This document shows positions 25,512 through 32,777 of a stretch of DNA of 32,777 nucleotides, one piece after another. This stretch comes from Sphaerimonospora mesophila NBRC 14179 = JCM 3151. Lineage in GTDB: Bacteria; Actinomycetota; Actinomycetes; Streptosporangiales; Streptosporangiaceae. Made by a program: the position numbers and the translations under genes. Under the pieces are notes generated by a model, which was not told the origin of the DNA, did no database searches, and saw nothing but the letters and a program-made list of their open reading frames with translations. The stretch lies in NCBI GenBank assembly GCA_001552515.1, contig BCRI01000037.1, positions 1 to 32,777 on the forward strand, read 5' to 3'. How positions within the stretch are numbered: position 1 is the stretch's first letter; the number at the start of each line of letters is the position of its first letter.

Positions 25512-26174
25512 TCAATCGGCCGGCGGGTGGATGGGCGTACGGCCCCGGGCCAGCACCCAGACCATGGCCGCGAGCCCGGCGACCTGCAGGGGCCAGCCAA
25601 GCGCGATCTTGGCGATGCCCAGCGCGGTGACCTGGCCCGCCCAGTAGAGCGGCAGCTGCACCACCACCCGGACCACGCACGGCAGCATCAGCAGCCAGGT
25701 CAGCCGCGAGCAGAGGCGGACGAGACCGGGGTCGCGGTGCCAGGCCGTCGGGTCGCCGGTCACCGAGCCGATGAGGAAGCCCACCAGCGGCCAGCGGGCG
25801 ACGATCGACAACAGCATCACGGCCGCGTAACCGGCGTTGTAGTAGATCCCGGGCAGGAACACGTCCTTGGCGTCGCCCGACCGCATCGCGAAGAACGCGC
25901 CGATCCCGATGCCGAGGAGGCTGTTGAGCACGAACTGCGGGGTCGTGCGCTGGGCCAGCCGGATCAGCAGCAGGACCACGGCGGCGGCGATGCTGACGAT
26001 CAGGGACGTCTTCAACTCGTGGGTGGCGATCCACATCCCGGTGAAGAAGATCGTGGGGACTGCCGCCTCGACGATGCCGCGTTTGCCGCCCAACGCCTTC
26101 GACAGCTGGGCACGGACGGCCGCCTCAACGGTTGCGTGCGCCGCCGGGGCGGCCGCCATGTCCGCTGTACTCAT
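25512..26174 (-). CDS. DUF3159 integral membrane protein (Rv2693c-like)
   Basis: A 220-residue actinobacterial membrane protein, ortholog by position and sequence pattern of M. tuberculosis Rv2693c. After a short N-terminus, the family segment GGKRGIVEAAVPTIFFTGMW leads into about five or six hydrophobic helices (VSIAAAVVLLLIRLAQR, FVLNSLLGIGIGAFFAMR, FLPGIYYNAGYAAVMLLSI). The function is not known. The frame is open to 26249, but that overlaps the OB-fold gene; ATG 26174 with GGGAG 5 bases upstream is the better start. It sits immediately downstream of the OB-fold and DUF3710 genes, probably in one transcript with dut, and converges on ceoC. Proximity to K+ genes is conserved, so a role in ion or envelope homeostasis is possible but unproven. 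Confidence 0.85.
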   Translation of the reverse strand: MSTADMAAAPAAHATVEAAVRAQLSKALGGKRGIVEAAVPTIFFTGMWIATHELKTSLIVSIAAAVVLLLIRLAQRTTPQFVLNSLLGIGIGAFFAMRSGDAKDVFLPGIYYNAGYAAVMLLSIVARWPLVGFLIGSVTGDPTAWHRDPGLVRLCSRLTWLLMLPCVVRVVVQLPLYWAGQVTALGIAKIALGWPLQVAGLAAMVWVLARGRTPIHPPAD

Positions 26175-26190
26175 ACGGTCTCCCGGTAGA

Positions 26191-26583
26191 TCACTGGCCA
26201 CCAGCCGGGCGCAGCTCGTAGCGCGGATTGAACATGACCTTACGGCCATCCTGGATGCTGACCAGGCCTTCGGCGCGTACCACTCGGCCTGGCTCGATTC
26301 CGGCGATTCTACGTCGGCCCAGCCAGACGAGGTCGATCACGTCCGACCCGTCGTACAGCTCCGCCTCAAGGGCCGGGGCGCCGCCCCTCGGCCGCAACGT
26401 GACAGTGCGGAGGGTTCCGGCGACGCGGAACCGCCGCCGATCGTCGCATGAGGCGATGGGCGTCGCACCCTGGCGTCCCGTGTCCTCCCTGAGCTCTTCG
26501 GCCTCCAGCTCGGCCTGACTTGTGGTCAGCCTCCGGAAGAAGCCGCGCAGACCGCCCGGTTTGGCGGGCTCCGGCGTGCTCAT
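26191..26583 (-). CDS. OB-fold nucleic-acid-binding domain protein (Rv2694c-like)
   Basis: A 130-residue soluble protein. The first 45 residues are a charged helix region (GFFRRLTTSQAELEAEEL), and residues about 50-125 form an OB-fold-like barrel (RFRVAGTLRTVTLRPR, LEAELYDGSDVIDLVWLGRR, GRVVRAEGLVSIQDGRKVMFNPRYEL) resembling the RecG/tRNA-anticodon OB domains. Such folds bind single-stranded nucleic acid, but no partner or substrate is known. It is the ortholog of M. tuberculosis Rv2694c by context. The frame is open to a GTG at 26592, but that is only 2 bases from GGAGG; ATG 26583 has the same GGAGG at the usual 8-base spacing. It lies 16 bases upstream of the DUF3159 gene, so they are co-transcribed. 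Confidence 0.85.
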   Translation of the reverse strand: MSTPEPAKPGGLRGFFRRLTTSQAELEAEELREDTGRQGATPIASCDDRRRFRVAGTLRTVTLRPRGGAPALEAELYDGSDVIDLVWLGRRRIAGIEPGRVVRAEGLVSIQDGRKVMFNPRYELRPAGGQ

Positions 26584-26610
26584 CGGTTTCACCTCCGCTC
26601 GCAGGATACG

Positions 26611-27306
26611 TCACCTGGTCTCGGTGATCTCCGGGCCACGCTCGAACGGCCGGAACTCCTCCTGCGCACCCGCCTGCTGCTCCATGGCCTGCTGCTCCAT
26701 GGCCTGTCGTGCCTCGGCGGGCAGCCGCAGGTGGATGGTCTCCCTCGGGGGCATCGGCTCGTCGCCCCGGACCACCACGATGTCGCGCACCACGTTCTCG
26801 AGGATCTCGGCAGCCGTGGAGTCGAGGGCCGCGCGGCCGCTGATGACCGCGCGCAGCAGCCAGCGGGGGCCGTCGACCCCGAGGTAGCGGACCGGCTGGG
26901 GCGTCTCGCCCGGCGCGGGCGGCACCCTCGCGGCCAGTTCGGCCCCGAACGGCCCCTCCTGCTCCTGGACGGTGCCGCCGGCGGCGGTCACCTCCCGCGC
27001 GATCTCCGCGCGCACCTCGTCCCAGATCCCGCTCCGTTTGGGCGCGGCCAGCGCCTGCACCCGCAGGGCGCTCTCCTCGACCAGGACGATCGCCCCGTCG
27101 ATGTGGTCCCCGGTCACGCTGAGCTGGATCTCGAAGCGCGGGCCGACGGGCAGCAGCAGCCCGCCGAGGTCCACCCGCTCGGCCTCCGGATAGGCTTCCT
27201 GCGCGTCCCACGGACCCGATGTCCGGGTGGGGGCGGCAGGCCGCTCCCCGACCCCCGCGACGACAGGTGCCGTCTCCTCCTCCGCGCGTCGCCGACGTCG
27301 GAACAC
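26611..27306 (-). CDS. DUF3710 protein (Rv2696c-like)
   Basis: A 231-residue soluble protein of the actinobacterial DUF3710 family, ortholog of M. tuberculosis Rv2696c. Family features are the arginine-rich N-terminus (VFRRRRR), the GPWD motif before RVDLGGLLLPV, the strand set FEIQLSV...AIVLVEESALRVQALAAPKRSGIWDEVRAEIA, and VRYLGVDGPRWLLRAVISGRAA. The function is unknown. The C-terminus carries a 5-residue tandem duplication (AMEQQ twice) made by a 15-base repeat. The frame begins at GTG 27315, but GGAG there is only one base away; GTG 27306 has it 10 bases upstream and gives the typical start MFRRRRR. It lies 32 bases downstream of dut on the same strand and upstream of the OB-fold and DUF3159 genes. 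Confidence 0.85.
   Translation of the reverse strand: MFRRRRRAEEETAPVVAGVGERPAAPTRTSGPWDAQEAYPEAERVDLGGLLLPVGPRFEIQLSVTGDHIDGAIVLVEESALRVQALAAPKRSGIWDEVRAEIAREVTAAGGTVQEQEGPFGAELAARVPPAPGETPQPVRYLGVDGPRWLLRAVISGRAALDSTAAEILENVVRDIVVVRGDEPMPPRETIHLRLPAEARQAMEQQAMEQQAGAQEEFRPFERGPEITETR
26671..26706. repeat. 15-bp tandem repeat in the DUF3710 gene
   Basis: The unit GGCCTGCTGCTCCAT occurs twice in tandem (26671-26685 with one difference, 26686-26700) and a third partial copy follows. It encodes the duplicated AMEQQ near the C-terminus and keeps the frame, so it is a slippage-prone but harmless length variant. Confidence 0.85.
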
Positions 27307-27338
27307 TTCGTTCACACTCCTTGGATATGTGCGGGCTT

Positions 27339-27776
27339 TCAGGCCCCGGTGGAGCCGAAGCCGTTCGCGCCGCGGACCGAGCCGGGCAGCCGATCCACCT
27401 CGTGGAAGGCGGCCCGCTCCACCCGCTGGACGACGAGCTGGGCGATGCGGTCGCCCCGCCGGAGCCGTACCGCGTCCTTGGCGTCCGTGTTGATCAGCGT
27501 CACCCTGATCTCGCCGCGATAGCCGGCGTCCACCGTGCCGGGCGCGTTCACCAGCGTCACCCCGAGCCTGGCGGCAAGTCCCGAGCGGGGATGCACGAAC
27601 GCGGCGTACCCGTCGGGCAGCGCGATCGCGACACCGGTGCCGACCACGGCGCGCTCCCCCGGGAGCAGCTCGACGTCCCGCACCGCGTACAGATCGGCCC
27701 CGGCGTCGCCCGGGTGCGCGTACGTCGGCATCGGAAGCTCCGGATCGAGCCGCTGGATCAGCACCTCCACACTCAT
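27339..27776 (-). CDS. dut: Deoxyuridine 5'-triphosphate nucleotidohydrolase
   Basis: Trimeric dUTPase that hydrolyses dUTP to dUMP and pyrophosphate, supplying dTMP synthesis and keeping uracil out of DNA. It is 145 residues with all five motifs: [11 protein letters not shown] (21-30), II PRSGLA (63-68), [14 protein letters not shown] with the catalytic Asp83, [11 protein letters not shown] (107-115) and the flexible [11 protein letters not shown] (135-144). Its length and the C-terminal motif show it is complete. It is the ortholog of M. tuberculosis dut (Rv2697c) by its place at the head of the DUF3710/OB-fold/DUF3159 string. The usual DUF3093 gene seen divergently beside dut in mycobacteria is absent here. 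Confidence 0.97.
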   Translation of the reverse strand: MSVEVLIQRLDPELPMPTYAHPGDAGADLYAVRDVELLPGERAVVGTGVAIALPDGYAAFVHPRSGLAARLGVTLVNAPGTVDAGYRGEIRVTLINTDAKDAVRLRRGDRIAQLVVQRVERAAFHEVDRLPGSVRGANGFGSTGA

Positions 27777-27845
27777 GACGCAGACCCTACCGCCACCGCT
27801 GAGCGTTTATCCGTGAGCACCCGCACCGGCGTGCCCGCCAGGTTC

Positions 27846-29054
27846 CTACCCCTCGTGTCGCGGTGACACCTTCCCCGCGGCCTCCTTGGCCGGCGGCGCC
27901 GCGGGCGGGACTCCGGACGGCCCGGCGGGAGGTCCGGTGGGCGGCGCGGCGGGGGTCCCCGCCGAAGGTTCCTGAGGGGGTTCCGCGATCGGCTCGTCGG
28001 GATCGCGGCGCAGCTCGGGCAGGGCCCGGTAGATGACCGCCGTCAGCGGCACGGCCACCACGGCCCCGGCGATCCCGCCGAGCACACCGCCGACGGCGAG
28101 GACGAGGATGATCGCCAGGGGATGGAAGGCGAGGGCCCGGCCGACGATGAACGGCTGCAGCACGTGGTTCTCCAGTTGCTGCTCGACCACGAGGATGCCC
28201 ACGAAGATCAACGCGTACACCCAGCCCTGTGATCCGAAGGTCACGAGCGTGGCGATGCCGCCGGCGAAGAAGATGCCGACGACCGGGATGAAGCTCGCGA
28301 AGAAGATCAGCACCGCGAGTGGCGCCCACAGGGGCACCTTCATCCCGGCGAGGACCACTCCGATGATGAACCCGTGGATCGCGGCCACGGCCACCGTGCC
28401 GTGAACGTACTGGGAGATCGTGACCCAGGCGGCGCGTCCGGCCCGGTCCACCCGGGGCGCGGCGGCGCCGAAGGCGCGCAGGAACCAGGCCCAGATCCGG
28501 TCGCCGTCCTTGAGCAGAAAGAACGTGACGAACAGGATCAGCACGATGGAGGCGAGCACCTCGACGACCGCGGTGGCCCCGGTGAGGACGGTGCCGGTGA
28601 TCTCGGTACGCCGCTCGTTGATCTGCTTGCCCAGCTCGTCGACGATGTCGGCGAGCTGCGCCTCCTTCAGTTGGAGCGGTCCGTGCAGCAGCCAGTCCTG
28701 CGCGCCCCTGGCCGTGATCTGGATCTGCTCGACCAGCCGGGGGAACTCCTCGTTCGCCCGCACGCCGATCATGAAGCCGACGCCCACGATGACCGCCAGC
28801 CCGAGGAGCATGGTGATCCAGGTGGCGTAGATCGGGCGCAGCCCGGTGGTCTTGAGCCTGCGGGTCAGCGGGTGCAGCAGCGCGGTCAGCAGGAAGGCCA
28901 CGGCCACCGGCAGGACGACGAAGCTGAGCCGGCCGATGATCAGCGCCAGGACGTAGATCAGCACGCCGATGAGCAGCAGTCGCCAGCTCCACGCGGCCAA
29001 GGTGGCGAGCACCGGGGGCACACCCTCGGCCTGACGCCTCTTATGCGAGATCAC
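27846..29054 (-). CDS. AI-2E family transporter (PerM/YdbI type)
   Basis: A 402-residue membrane protein of the AI-2E transporter (PerM) family, some members of which export the quorum signal AI-2 while others are Na+/H+ antiporters or of unknown substrate. Eight hydrophobic segments are visible, including the N-terminal pair, FFLLKDGDRIWAWFLRA in the middle, the signature FIPVVGIFFAGGIATLV, and VEQQLENHVLQPFIVGRALAFHPL near the end, a strongly conserved family motif. The last 65 residues are a cytoplasmic Pro/Ala/Gly-rich tail with PPxGPP and PPAAPP repeats ending in a charged stretch. GTG 29054 has only a weak ribosome-binding site. No quorum-sensing gene lies nearby. It stands 70 bases upstream of dut but is probably an independent unit. 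Confidence 0.85.
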   Translation of the reverse strand: MISHKRRQAEGVPPVLATLAAWSWRLLLIGVLIYVLALIIGRLSFVVLPVAVAFLLTALLHPLTRRLKTTGLRPIYATWITMLLGLAVIVGVGFMIGVRANEEFPRLVEQIQITARGAQDWLLHGPLQLKEAQLADIVDELGKQINERRTEITGTVLTGATAVVEVLASIVLILFVTFFLLKDGDRIWAWFLRAFGAAAPRVDRAGRAAWVTISQYVHGTVAVAAIHGFIIGVVLAGMKVPLWAPLAVLIFFASFIPVVGIFFAGGIATLVTFGSQGWVYALIFVGILVVEQQLENHVLQPFIVGRALAFHPLAIILVLAVGGVLGGIAGAVVAVPLTAVIYRALPELRRDPDEPIAEPPQEPSAGTPAAPPTGPPAGPSGVPPAAPPAKEAAGKVSPRHEG

Positions 29055-29200
29055 ACGTCCAGACTGGCACGTTCCTCTTCCGGGCGCGCACCCCTTTTAC
29101 CGGTTCAGAACAGCGGCATGGCGGTGCCGGGCAGACCGTCCATGGGCCGAACGGCGTGTAGGAGCGGCCCTGGCGGATAGGGTCGGACTGAGGAGGAATC

Positions 29201-29494
29201 ATGTCGGACGACAAGAGCGCTGATAAGCCGGACCTGCAGTGGCGCATCCTGGGCGGCCTCATCGGGCTCGCCGTGGGGTTCGCCTCGCGCAAGGTGCTCG
29301 GGTTCGCCTGGGAGAAGACCACGGGCAAGAAGCCCCCGGCCAGTGCGGACTCACCGGACATCGGTCTCGGCGAGGCGGTCGCCTACGCGGTGGTGATGGG
29401 CCTGGGCATGGAGGTCGCCAGGATCGTCGCGACCCGCACGGCCGCGAAGAAGTGGCGCTCCTGGAAGGACGCCGCCGCCAAGGACGCCCTCTGA
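29201..29494 (+). CDS. DUF4235 small membrane protein
   Basis: A 97-residue protein of the DUF4235 family common in actinobacteria. It shows a charged N-terminus, the first hydrophobic segment ILGGLIGLAVGFASRKVLGFAWEKTTGKKPP, then GEAVAYAVVMGLGMEVARIVATRTAAKKW, both family hallmarks, so two membrane-associated helices with a basic C-terminus. The function is unknown; relatives are often stress-induced or near stress genes, which would suit the adjacent trehalose gene, but this is not shown. ATG 29201 follows a very strong Shine-Dalgarno GAGGAGG. It is divergent from the AI-2E gene (146-base gap, no other gene seen in it) and convergent with the trehalose synthase gene. Confidence 0.85.
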   Translation: MSDDKSADKPDLQWRILGGLIGLAVGFASRKVLGFAWEKTTGKKPPASADSPDIGLGEAVAYAVVMGLGMEVARIVATRTAAKKWRSWKDAAAKDAL

Positions 29495-29520
29495 GCGTGG
29501 TTCAGCTGAGCGTGGTTCAG
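29491..29520. repeat. Perfect 15-bp tandem duplication overlapping the DUF4235 stop
   Basis: CTGAGCGTGGTTCAG occurs at 29491-29505 and 29506-29520. Each copy can form a 6-bp hairpin CTGAGC/GTTCAG with a 3-base loop, and the first includes the TGA stop of the DUF4235 gene. It lies 17 bases from the stop of the convergent trehalose synthase gene and may act as a double weak terminator. Confidence 0.8.
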
Positions 29521-29536
29521 CGCACTTCGGCGCGCC

Positions 29537-30943
29537 TCAGGCCGGGTCCGGCTTGGGGGCGGCCGCTGCCGGGGACTCGAGCGCCGCGAGGAAGTTCCCG
29601 GCCCACTTGTCCACGTCGTGCGAGGCCACCCTGCGCCTGAGCGAGCGCATCCGGCGCGCGAGCTCGTGCGGCGTGGCCCGCATCGCCGCGAGCATGGCCC
29701 GCTTCAGGCTTTCTATGTCGTACGGATTGACCATGAAGGCCTGACGCAGCTCGTCGGCGGCCCCGGCGAACTCGCTCAGCACGAGCGCTCCCCGCATGTC
29801 GTGCCGGCAGGAGACGTACTCCTTGGCCACCAGGTTCATTCCGTCGCGCAGCGGCGTGACCACCATGACGTCGGCAGCGCAGTACAGCGCCGCCAGCTCG
29901 TCCTTCCGATAGGACTGGTGGAGGTAGGAGATGGGCTGCGTGCCCAGTATGCCGTGCTCGCCGTTGATCCGGCCGACCCTCAGCTCGATGTCGCCCCGCA
30001 GTTTGACGTACTCGGCGACGCGTTCCCTGGTGGGCGTGGCCACCTGCACGAACGCCGCCTCCCCCGGCTTGACCGCACCGTCGGCGAGCAGCTCGCCGAA
30101 CGCCTTGAGCCGCTGGCCGATCCCCTTGGTGTAGTCGAGCCGGTCGACGCCGAGCAGCAGGTGTTCGGGATCGCCGAGCTCGGCCCTGATCTCCTTGGCC
30201 CGGAGCCGGATGCGCGGATCGCGGGCGAGCTGGTCCAGCTCACCGAAGTCCACCGAGATCGGGAACGCCTCGGCCCGGACCACCCGGCCGTCGACGTGGA
30301 TCTCGTTGCGTGAGTTCTGCAGCCCCAGCAGGCGGCGGCACAGGCGGACGAAGTTGGAGGCACCGCCCGGCCGCTGGAACCCCACGAGGTCGGCCCCCAG
30401 CAGTCCTTCGAGGATCTCCTTGCGCCAGGGCAGCTGGTAGAACAGCTCGACCGGCGGGAACGGGATGTGCAGGAAGAAACCGATCTTCAGATCGGGCCGG
30501 AGCCTGCGCAGGATGGCGGGCACGAGCTGCAGCTGGTAGTCCTGCACCCACACCACCGCGCCGGGCGCCGCCGCCTCGGCGGCGGCCCGCGCGAAGCGCT
30601 CGTTGACCGCGCGGTAGGCGTCCCACAGCACCCGCGAGTACACGGGGGTGGCGACGACGTCATGGTAGAGCGGCCAGAGCGTCGCGTTGGAGAAGCCTTC
30701 GTAGTAGAGCTCGACCTCACGCTGGGACAGGGGAACCGGGATCAGGTGCATGCCGTCGTCGTCGAACGGCTTGAGCTCCTCCCCCGCCGCACCGGTCCAT
30801 CCGAGCCATGCTCCGTCGCGCCGCTGCATGACGGGCGCGATCGCGGTCACCAGCCCACCCGGGCTGCGCCGCCACTCTTTCTCACCCACGCGATCGACCG
30901 GAAGCCGGTTTGCGACGATCAGAAATGAGCTGGTGCTGCGCAT
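29537..30943 (-). CDS. otsA: Trehalose-6-phosphate synthase
   Basis: Glycosyltransferase family 20 enzyme joining a nucleotide-activated glucose to glucose-6-phosphate to give trehalose-6-phosphate, a stress protectant and cell-envelope precursor; cytosolic, 468 residues, the usual size. Motifs seen: [10 protein letters not shown] at the N-terminus, [44 protein letters not shown], the donor-site [10 protein letters not shown] and the nucleotide/glucose motif [15 protein letters not shown]. The phosphatase domain OtsB is not fused, and no otsB is in the window. The frame opens at 31027, but ATG 30943 with GGAGGGG just before it gives the family start. Upstream are a GTGAG/CTCAC palindrome and two CGCCCATA repeats 10 bases apart. 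Whether UDP- or GDP-glucose is used cannot be told. Confidence 0.95.
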   Translation of the reverse strand: MRSTSSFLIVANRLPVDRVGEKEWRRSPGGLVTAIAPVMQRRDGAWLGWTGAAGEELKPFDDDGMHLIPVPLSQREVELYYEGFSNATLWPLYHDVVATPVYSRVLWDAYRAVNERFARAAAEAAAPGAVVWVQDYQLQLVPAILRRLRPDLKIGFFLHIPFPPVELFYQLPWRKEILEGLLGADLVGFQRPGGASNFVRLCRRLLGLQNSRNEIHVDGRVVRAEAFPISVDFGELDQLARDPRIRLRAKEIRAELGDPEHLLLGVDRLDYTKGIGQRLKAFGELLADGAVKPGEAAFVQVATPTRERVAEYVKLRGDIELRVGRINGEHGILGTQPISYLHQSYRKDELAALYCAADVMVVTPLRDGMNLVAKEYVSCRHDMRGALVLSEFAGAADELRQAFMVNPYDIESLKRAMLAAMRATPHELARRMRSLRRRVASHDVDKWAGNFLAALESPAAAAPKPDPA

Positions 30944-30994
30944 TGAGCCCCTCCAGGGTCGCCTGGTACCCACCATACGAAAGGCACCGAATAA

Positions 30995-31052
30995 CGCCCA
31001 TACCCGCCCATAAGCAGGGAAATTCACAAAGAGGGTGTGAGAATGATCTCAC
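30995..31052. promoter_or_regulatory. Repeats upstream of otsA
   Basis: Two CGCCCATA copies (30995-31002, 31005-31012) are spaced one helical turn apart. A palindrome GTGAG-6-CTCAC lies at 31037-31052, 94 bases upstream of the otsA start. They could be binding sites of an osmotic or stress regulator; no regulator is known for this locus, so this is only suggestive. Confidence 0.35.
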
Positions 31053-31119
31053 CGCAGGTCACGGCCGATGCCGTGTGGTTTAGACCAATCGGGTGACACT
31101 GAGCTATCTGGCCGCGAGG

Positions 31120-31857
31120 TCAGGGCGGCGGCAGAAGCTGTTGACGCCGCAGATCGGCGCGTACGGCCTGGGCGAGCTTGCGGGTCGCGGCCCGGTTCAG
31201 CGCGCCGCCGGCGACGGCGCCGGTGAGGAAGGGACCGAGGGTGGTGAGGTGCCTGCCGAGTGTGCGCATCAGGCGGTTGCGCAGTGCGGTCTTGGCCGCC
31301 GTGCCGAGCGCGAGCGTCGCCGAGCCGGGGGCGAGCGGATTGACGCCGCGCTGCCTGGACCAGGCGATCGTGTACGCGGTGGCGCGCTGGGCGCCGTTGC
31401 CGGGGATCGGCACGCCGTAGACCTCGTGCAGCTCGGCGAGGAGCTTCACCTCGATGGCCGCGACGACCAGGGTCTCGGCCACGAGCTGGGCGGGGGCCGA
31501 CAGCAGGAGGGGCGGTGCGACGAACTCGGCGGCGGCGAGCGCTCCCCCGACCGCGCCTACCGCCATCGTCGCCTTGGCGGCGGTACGGACGAGGTCGTCG
31601 GCGAGCTGCTCGCCGGTGAGGCCGTAGTGGTGCTCTTGCAGCGTCGCGTAGTCCCTGATCGGTAACCGCGGGGCGATGTTCAGGAACACGTCCGCCAGCC
31701 AGCGGCCCCGTCCCCTCTTCCCCACCCTGCGTGCGGACTCGGCGAGCACTTTGCTGAGGCGGCCGAGCAGCCGACGCCGCTCGGCCCCGTCCGTCTCCTC
31801 AGGGGCCACGAGTCTGCCGACCAGGTCGGCAACCTCGTCCTTCGATTCGGGACTCAA
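31120..31857 (-). CDS. EcsC-like membrane-associated protein of unknown function
   Basis: A 245-residue protein with no signal peptide. It shows alternating charged helices at the N-terminus (VGRLVAPEET, RRLLGRLSKVLAESARR), two or three hydrophobic segments in the middle (MAVGAVGGALAAAEFVAPPLLLSAPAQLVAETLVVAAIEVKLLAEL spread over two stretches), a GVNPLAPGS turn, and a hydrophobic C-terminal segment LGPFLTGAVAGGALNRAATR. This arrangement resembles the EcsC-like fold, whose role is unclear; confidence in the family is low. It begins with TTG at 31857 preceded by an excellent Shine-Dalgarno AGGAGGG, 25 bases after the DUF4193 stop, so it is co-transcribed with that gene. Nothing points to a specific function. 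Confidence 0.7.
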   Translation of the reverse strand: MSPESKDEVADLVGRLVAPEETDGAERRRLLGRLSKVLAESARRVGKRGRGRWLADVFLNIAPRLPIRDYATLQEHHYGLTGEQLADDLVRTAAKATMAVGAVGGALAAAEFVAPPLLLSAPAQLVAETLVVAAIEVKLLAELHEVYGVPIPGNGAQRATAYTIAWSRQRGVNPLAPGSATLALGTAAKTALRNRLMRTLGRHLTTLGPFLTGAVAGGALNRAATRKLAQAVRADLRRQQLLPPP

Positions 31858-31882
31858 CGGACCCTCCTAAGGGTCTCCCAAC

Positions 31883-32182
31883 TCAGGCCGCGCACTCGCG
31901 GCAGACCTGCTGGCCGTTCTTCTCCGAGGCCAACTGGCTGCGGTGATGCACCAGGAAACAGCGCGAGCACGTGAACTCGTCCGCCTGCCGAGGAATCACC
32001 CGGAGCGAGAGTTCCTCGTTCGACAGATCCGCCCCCGGCAGCTCAAGCGACTCGGCAAGATCCGTCTCGTCGATGTCGATGCTGCCCGACGACTTGTCAC
32101 TGCGCCGAGCCTGGAGTTCCTGAAGGCTGTCCTCGTTCAGGTCGTCGTCGGTCTTGCGCGGGCTGTCGTAATCGGTAGCCAT
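31883..32182 (-). CDS. DUF4193 zinc-ribbon protein (Rv2699c-like)
   Basis: A 99-residue protein, ortholog of the highly conserved actinobacterial Rv2699c. The N-terminal two-thirds are acidic and Ser-rich (MATDYDSPRKTDDDLNEDSLQELQ; SIDIDETDLAESLELPGADLS). The C-terminus is a treble-clef or ribbon with C72, C75, C94 and C97 (FTCSRCFLVHHRSQL...VCRECAA), a typical four-cysteine zinc site. RbpA-like or other RNA-polymerase-binding small proteins look similar in style, but the function of this family is not established. ATG 32182 has GGAG 9 bases upstream. It is first of a two-gene unit with the EcsC-like gene. The 261-base gap upstream to the histidine kinase gene has an AT-richer island with GCCA-4-TGGC at 32351-32369 and repeated CCACAG but no further gene. 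Confidence 0.92.
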   Translation of the reverse strand: MATDYDSPRKTDDDLNEDSLQELQARRSDKSSGSIDIDETDLAESLELPGADLSNEELSLRVIPRQADEFTCSRCFLVHHRSQLASEKNGQQVCRECAA

Positions 32183-32443
32183 TGGCGTGCTCCATCCCCC
32201 TCATCTATCCGTCTGCGCCTGCGTCGCGCGTCTTCAACGCTTGAGAGGCCGTGGTTGTGCCCGCGGGGGCCCGGAAATCGTGCAATCGGTACCCGCTTCG
32301 GCGAACCCTGAACCTCCCGGCACGCGAGGGGTATTCCACACGAGGCCACAGTTAGCCAAATATGGCGAAAACCACAGTATCGAGGGTAAGACCCCATCGC
32401 GCTCGACGGCACATCCAACCACATGTACGGCGTGCGCGCGCCA
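32183..32443 (-). promoter_or_regulatory. Promoter region of the DUF4193 unit
   Basis: No ORF of interest. On the minus strand it contains an AT-richer island with the short palindrome GCCATATTTGGC (about 32352-32363) between two CCACAG-type repeats, unusual for this GC-rich window. This is a plausible control region, but no confident -35/-10 pair can be marked. Confidence 0.35.
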
Positions 32444-32777
32444 TCAGCGCGCCGACTGCTGGGCGCCGATGGCCGCCCCGCTTTCCGGAAGGCGTACCGT
32501 GACCACGAGACCGCCGCCGTCCCGCGGGACCGCGGTGACCACGCCGCCGTGCGCCCGAACGATCGCGCGCACGATGGACAGGCCGAGACCGGCGCCGCGA
32601 GCGGACTGTACCCGATCGGAGTTCAGTCTCCGGAACGGCTCGAACAGGCTCTCCACCTCGTACGCGGGCACGTGCGGTCCCGTGTTCGCGACCTGAACAA
32701 CGGCGCCCCCGCCGACCATTCCCGTGCGGACCCACACTTTTCCATTGGGACCGGAGTTGTGCTTGATGCCGTTCTCG
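32444..32777 (-). CDS. Sensor histidine kinase, C-terminal ATPase part (cut by window edge)
   Basis: The last 110 or so residues of a two-component sensor kinase; the rest lies beyond the window. The visible part is the HATPase_c domain: N-box ENGIKHN at the very edge (opening in the last triplets of the window), strand VVQVANTGP, F-box LFEPFRRLN, and the G-box GAGLGLSIVRAIVRAHGG, then the closing strand VTVRLPES and a short tail AAIGAQQSAR. The frame continues off the right end, so the apparent GTG start inside is not the true start. In S. coelicolor the CutRS two-component genes lie close to the dut/DUF4193 genes, so this may be a CutS ortholog; that is an inference from position. Confidence 0.9.
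   Translation of the reverse strand, partial: ENGIKHNSGPNGKVWVRTGMVGGGAVVQVANTGPHVPAYEVESLFEPFRRLNSDRVQSARGAGLGLSIVRAIVRAHGGVVTAVPRDGGGLVVTVRLPESGAAIGAQQSAR

Noticed and set aside
29537-30943. Bifunctional OtsA-OtsB trehalose enzyme
   Set aside because: The protein ends after the GT20 domain at 468 residues and has no HAD phosphatase motifs.

Overview
The window is a high-GC stretch (about 70% G+C by eye) of an actinomycete chromosome. The organism is most likely a filamentous actinobacterium of the Streptomyces/Streptosporangium/Nonomuraea type. This rests on three things. There is a ROK regulator - xylose-type ABC importer - dxs - aconitase neighbourhood like that of Streptomyces coelicolor. 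A second block matches Mycobacterium tuberculosis Rv2689c-Rv2699c gene for gene. GTG starts are frequent and one TTG start is seen. There are 30 supported protein-coding genes (one cut by the right edge), no tRNA, rRNA, CRISPR array, prophage or insertion sequence. No gene-free gap exceeds 300 bases.

Layout. (1) 54-9254, all minus strand: an APC amino-acid permease, dxs (first step of the MEP isoprenoid pathway), a ROK repressor of the Rok7B7 type, a sugar ABC importer (binding lipoprotein, single-domain ATPase, permease; promoter near 8.4 kb) and a TSUP anion exporter. (2) 9440-10073, plus strand: a ribbon-helix-helix antitoxin / MazF toxin pair, which looks like an accessory insertion. (3) 10166-13842, minus: acnA aconitase with a duplicated MarR/TamR-like operator, and a small membrane YdjM-like protein. 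(4) 14140-18158, minus: the bacterial RNA-repair operon hen1-pnkp, ended by a strong intrinsic terminator and preceded by an inverted repeat abutting the start codon. (5) 18226-20549: an LLM-class F420-type oxidoreductase; divergently, a membrane-anchored GH18-like protein whose catalytic motif is destroyed; and a 76-residue coiled-coil protein.

(6) 20602-27776 is the conserved actinobacterial core block. It holds a TRAM-domain RNA m5U methyltransferase coupled to a KimA-like potassium permease, divergent ceoB-ceoC (two TrkA/RCK proteins with no TrkH channel nearby), then DUF3159, an OB-fold protein, DUF3710 and dut. (7) 27846-32777: an AI-2E family permease, a DUF4235 membrane protein, trehalose-6-phosphate synthase, an EcsC-like protein, the DUF4193 zinc-ribbon protein and the C-terminal ATPase part of a sensor histidine kinase (CutS-like by context).

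Most genes are housekeeping or known accessory functions. The least explained items are the degenerate GH18-like membrane protein, the 126-bp inverted-repeat element at 25340-25465, the RCK pair facing a KimA-type permease, the inverted repeat overlapping the hen1 start, and the operator pairs upstream of acnA and of the sugar importer. No completely new multi-gene system could be demonstrated from the sequence alone.
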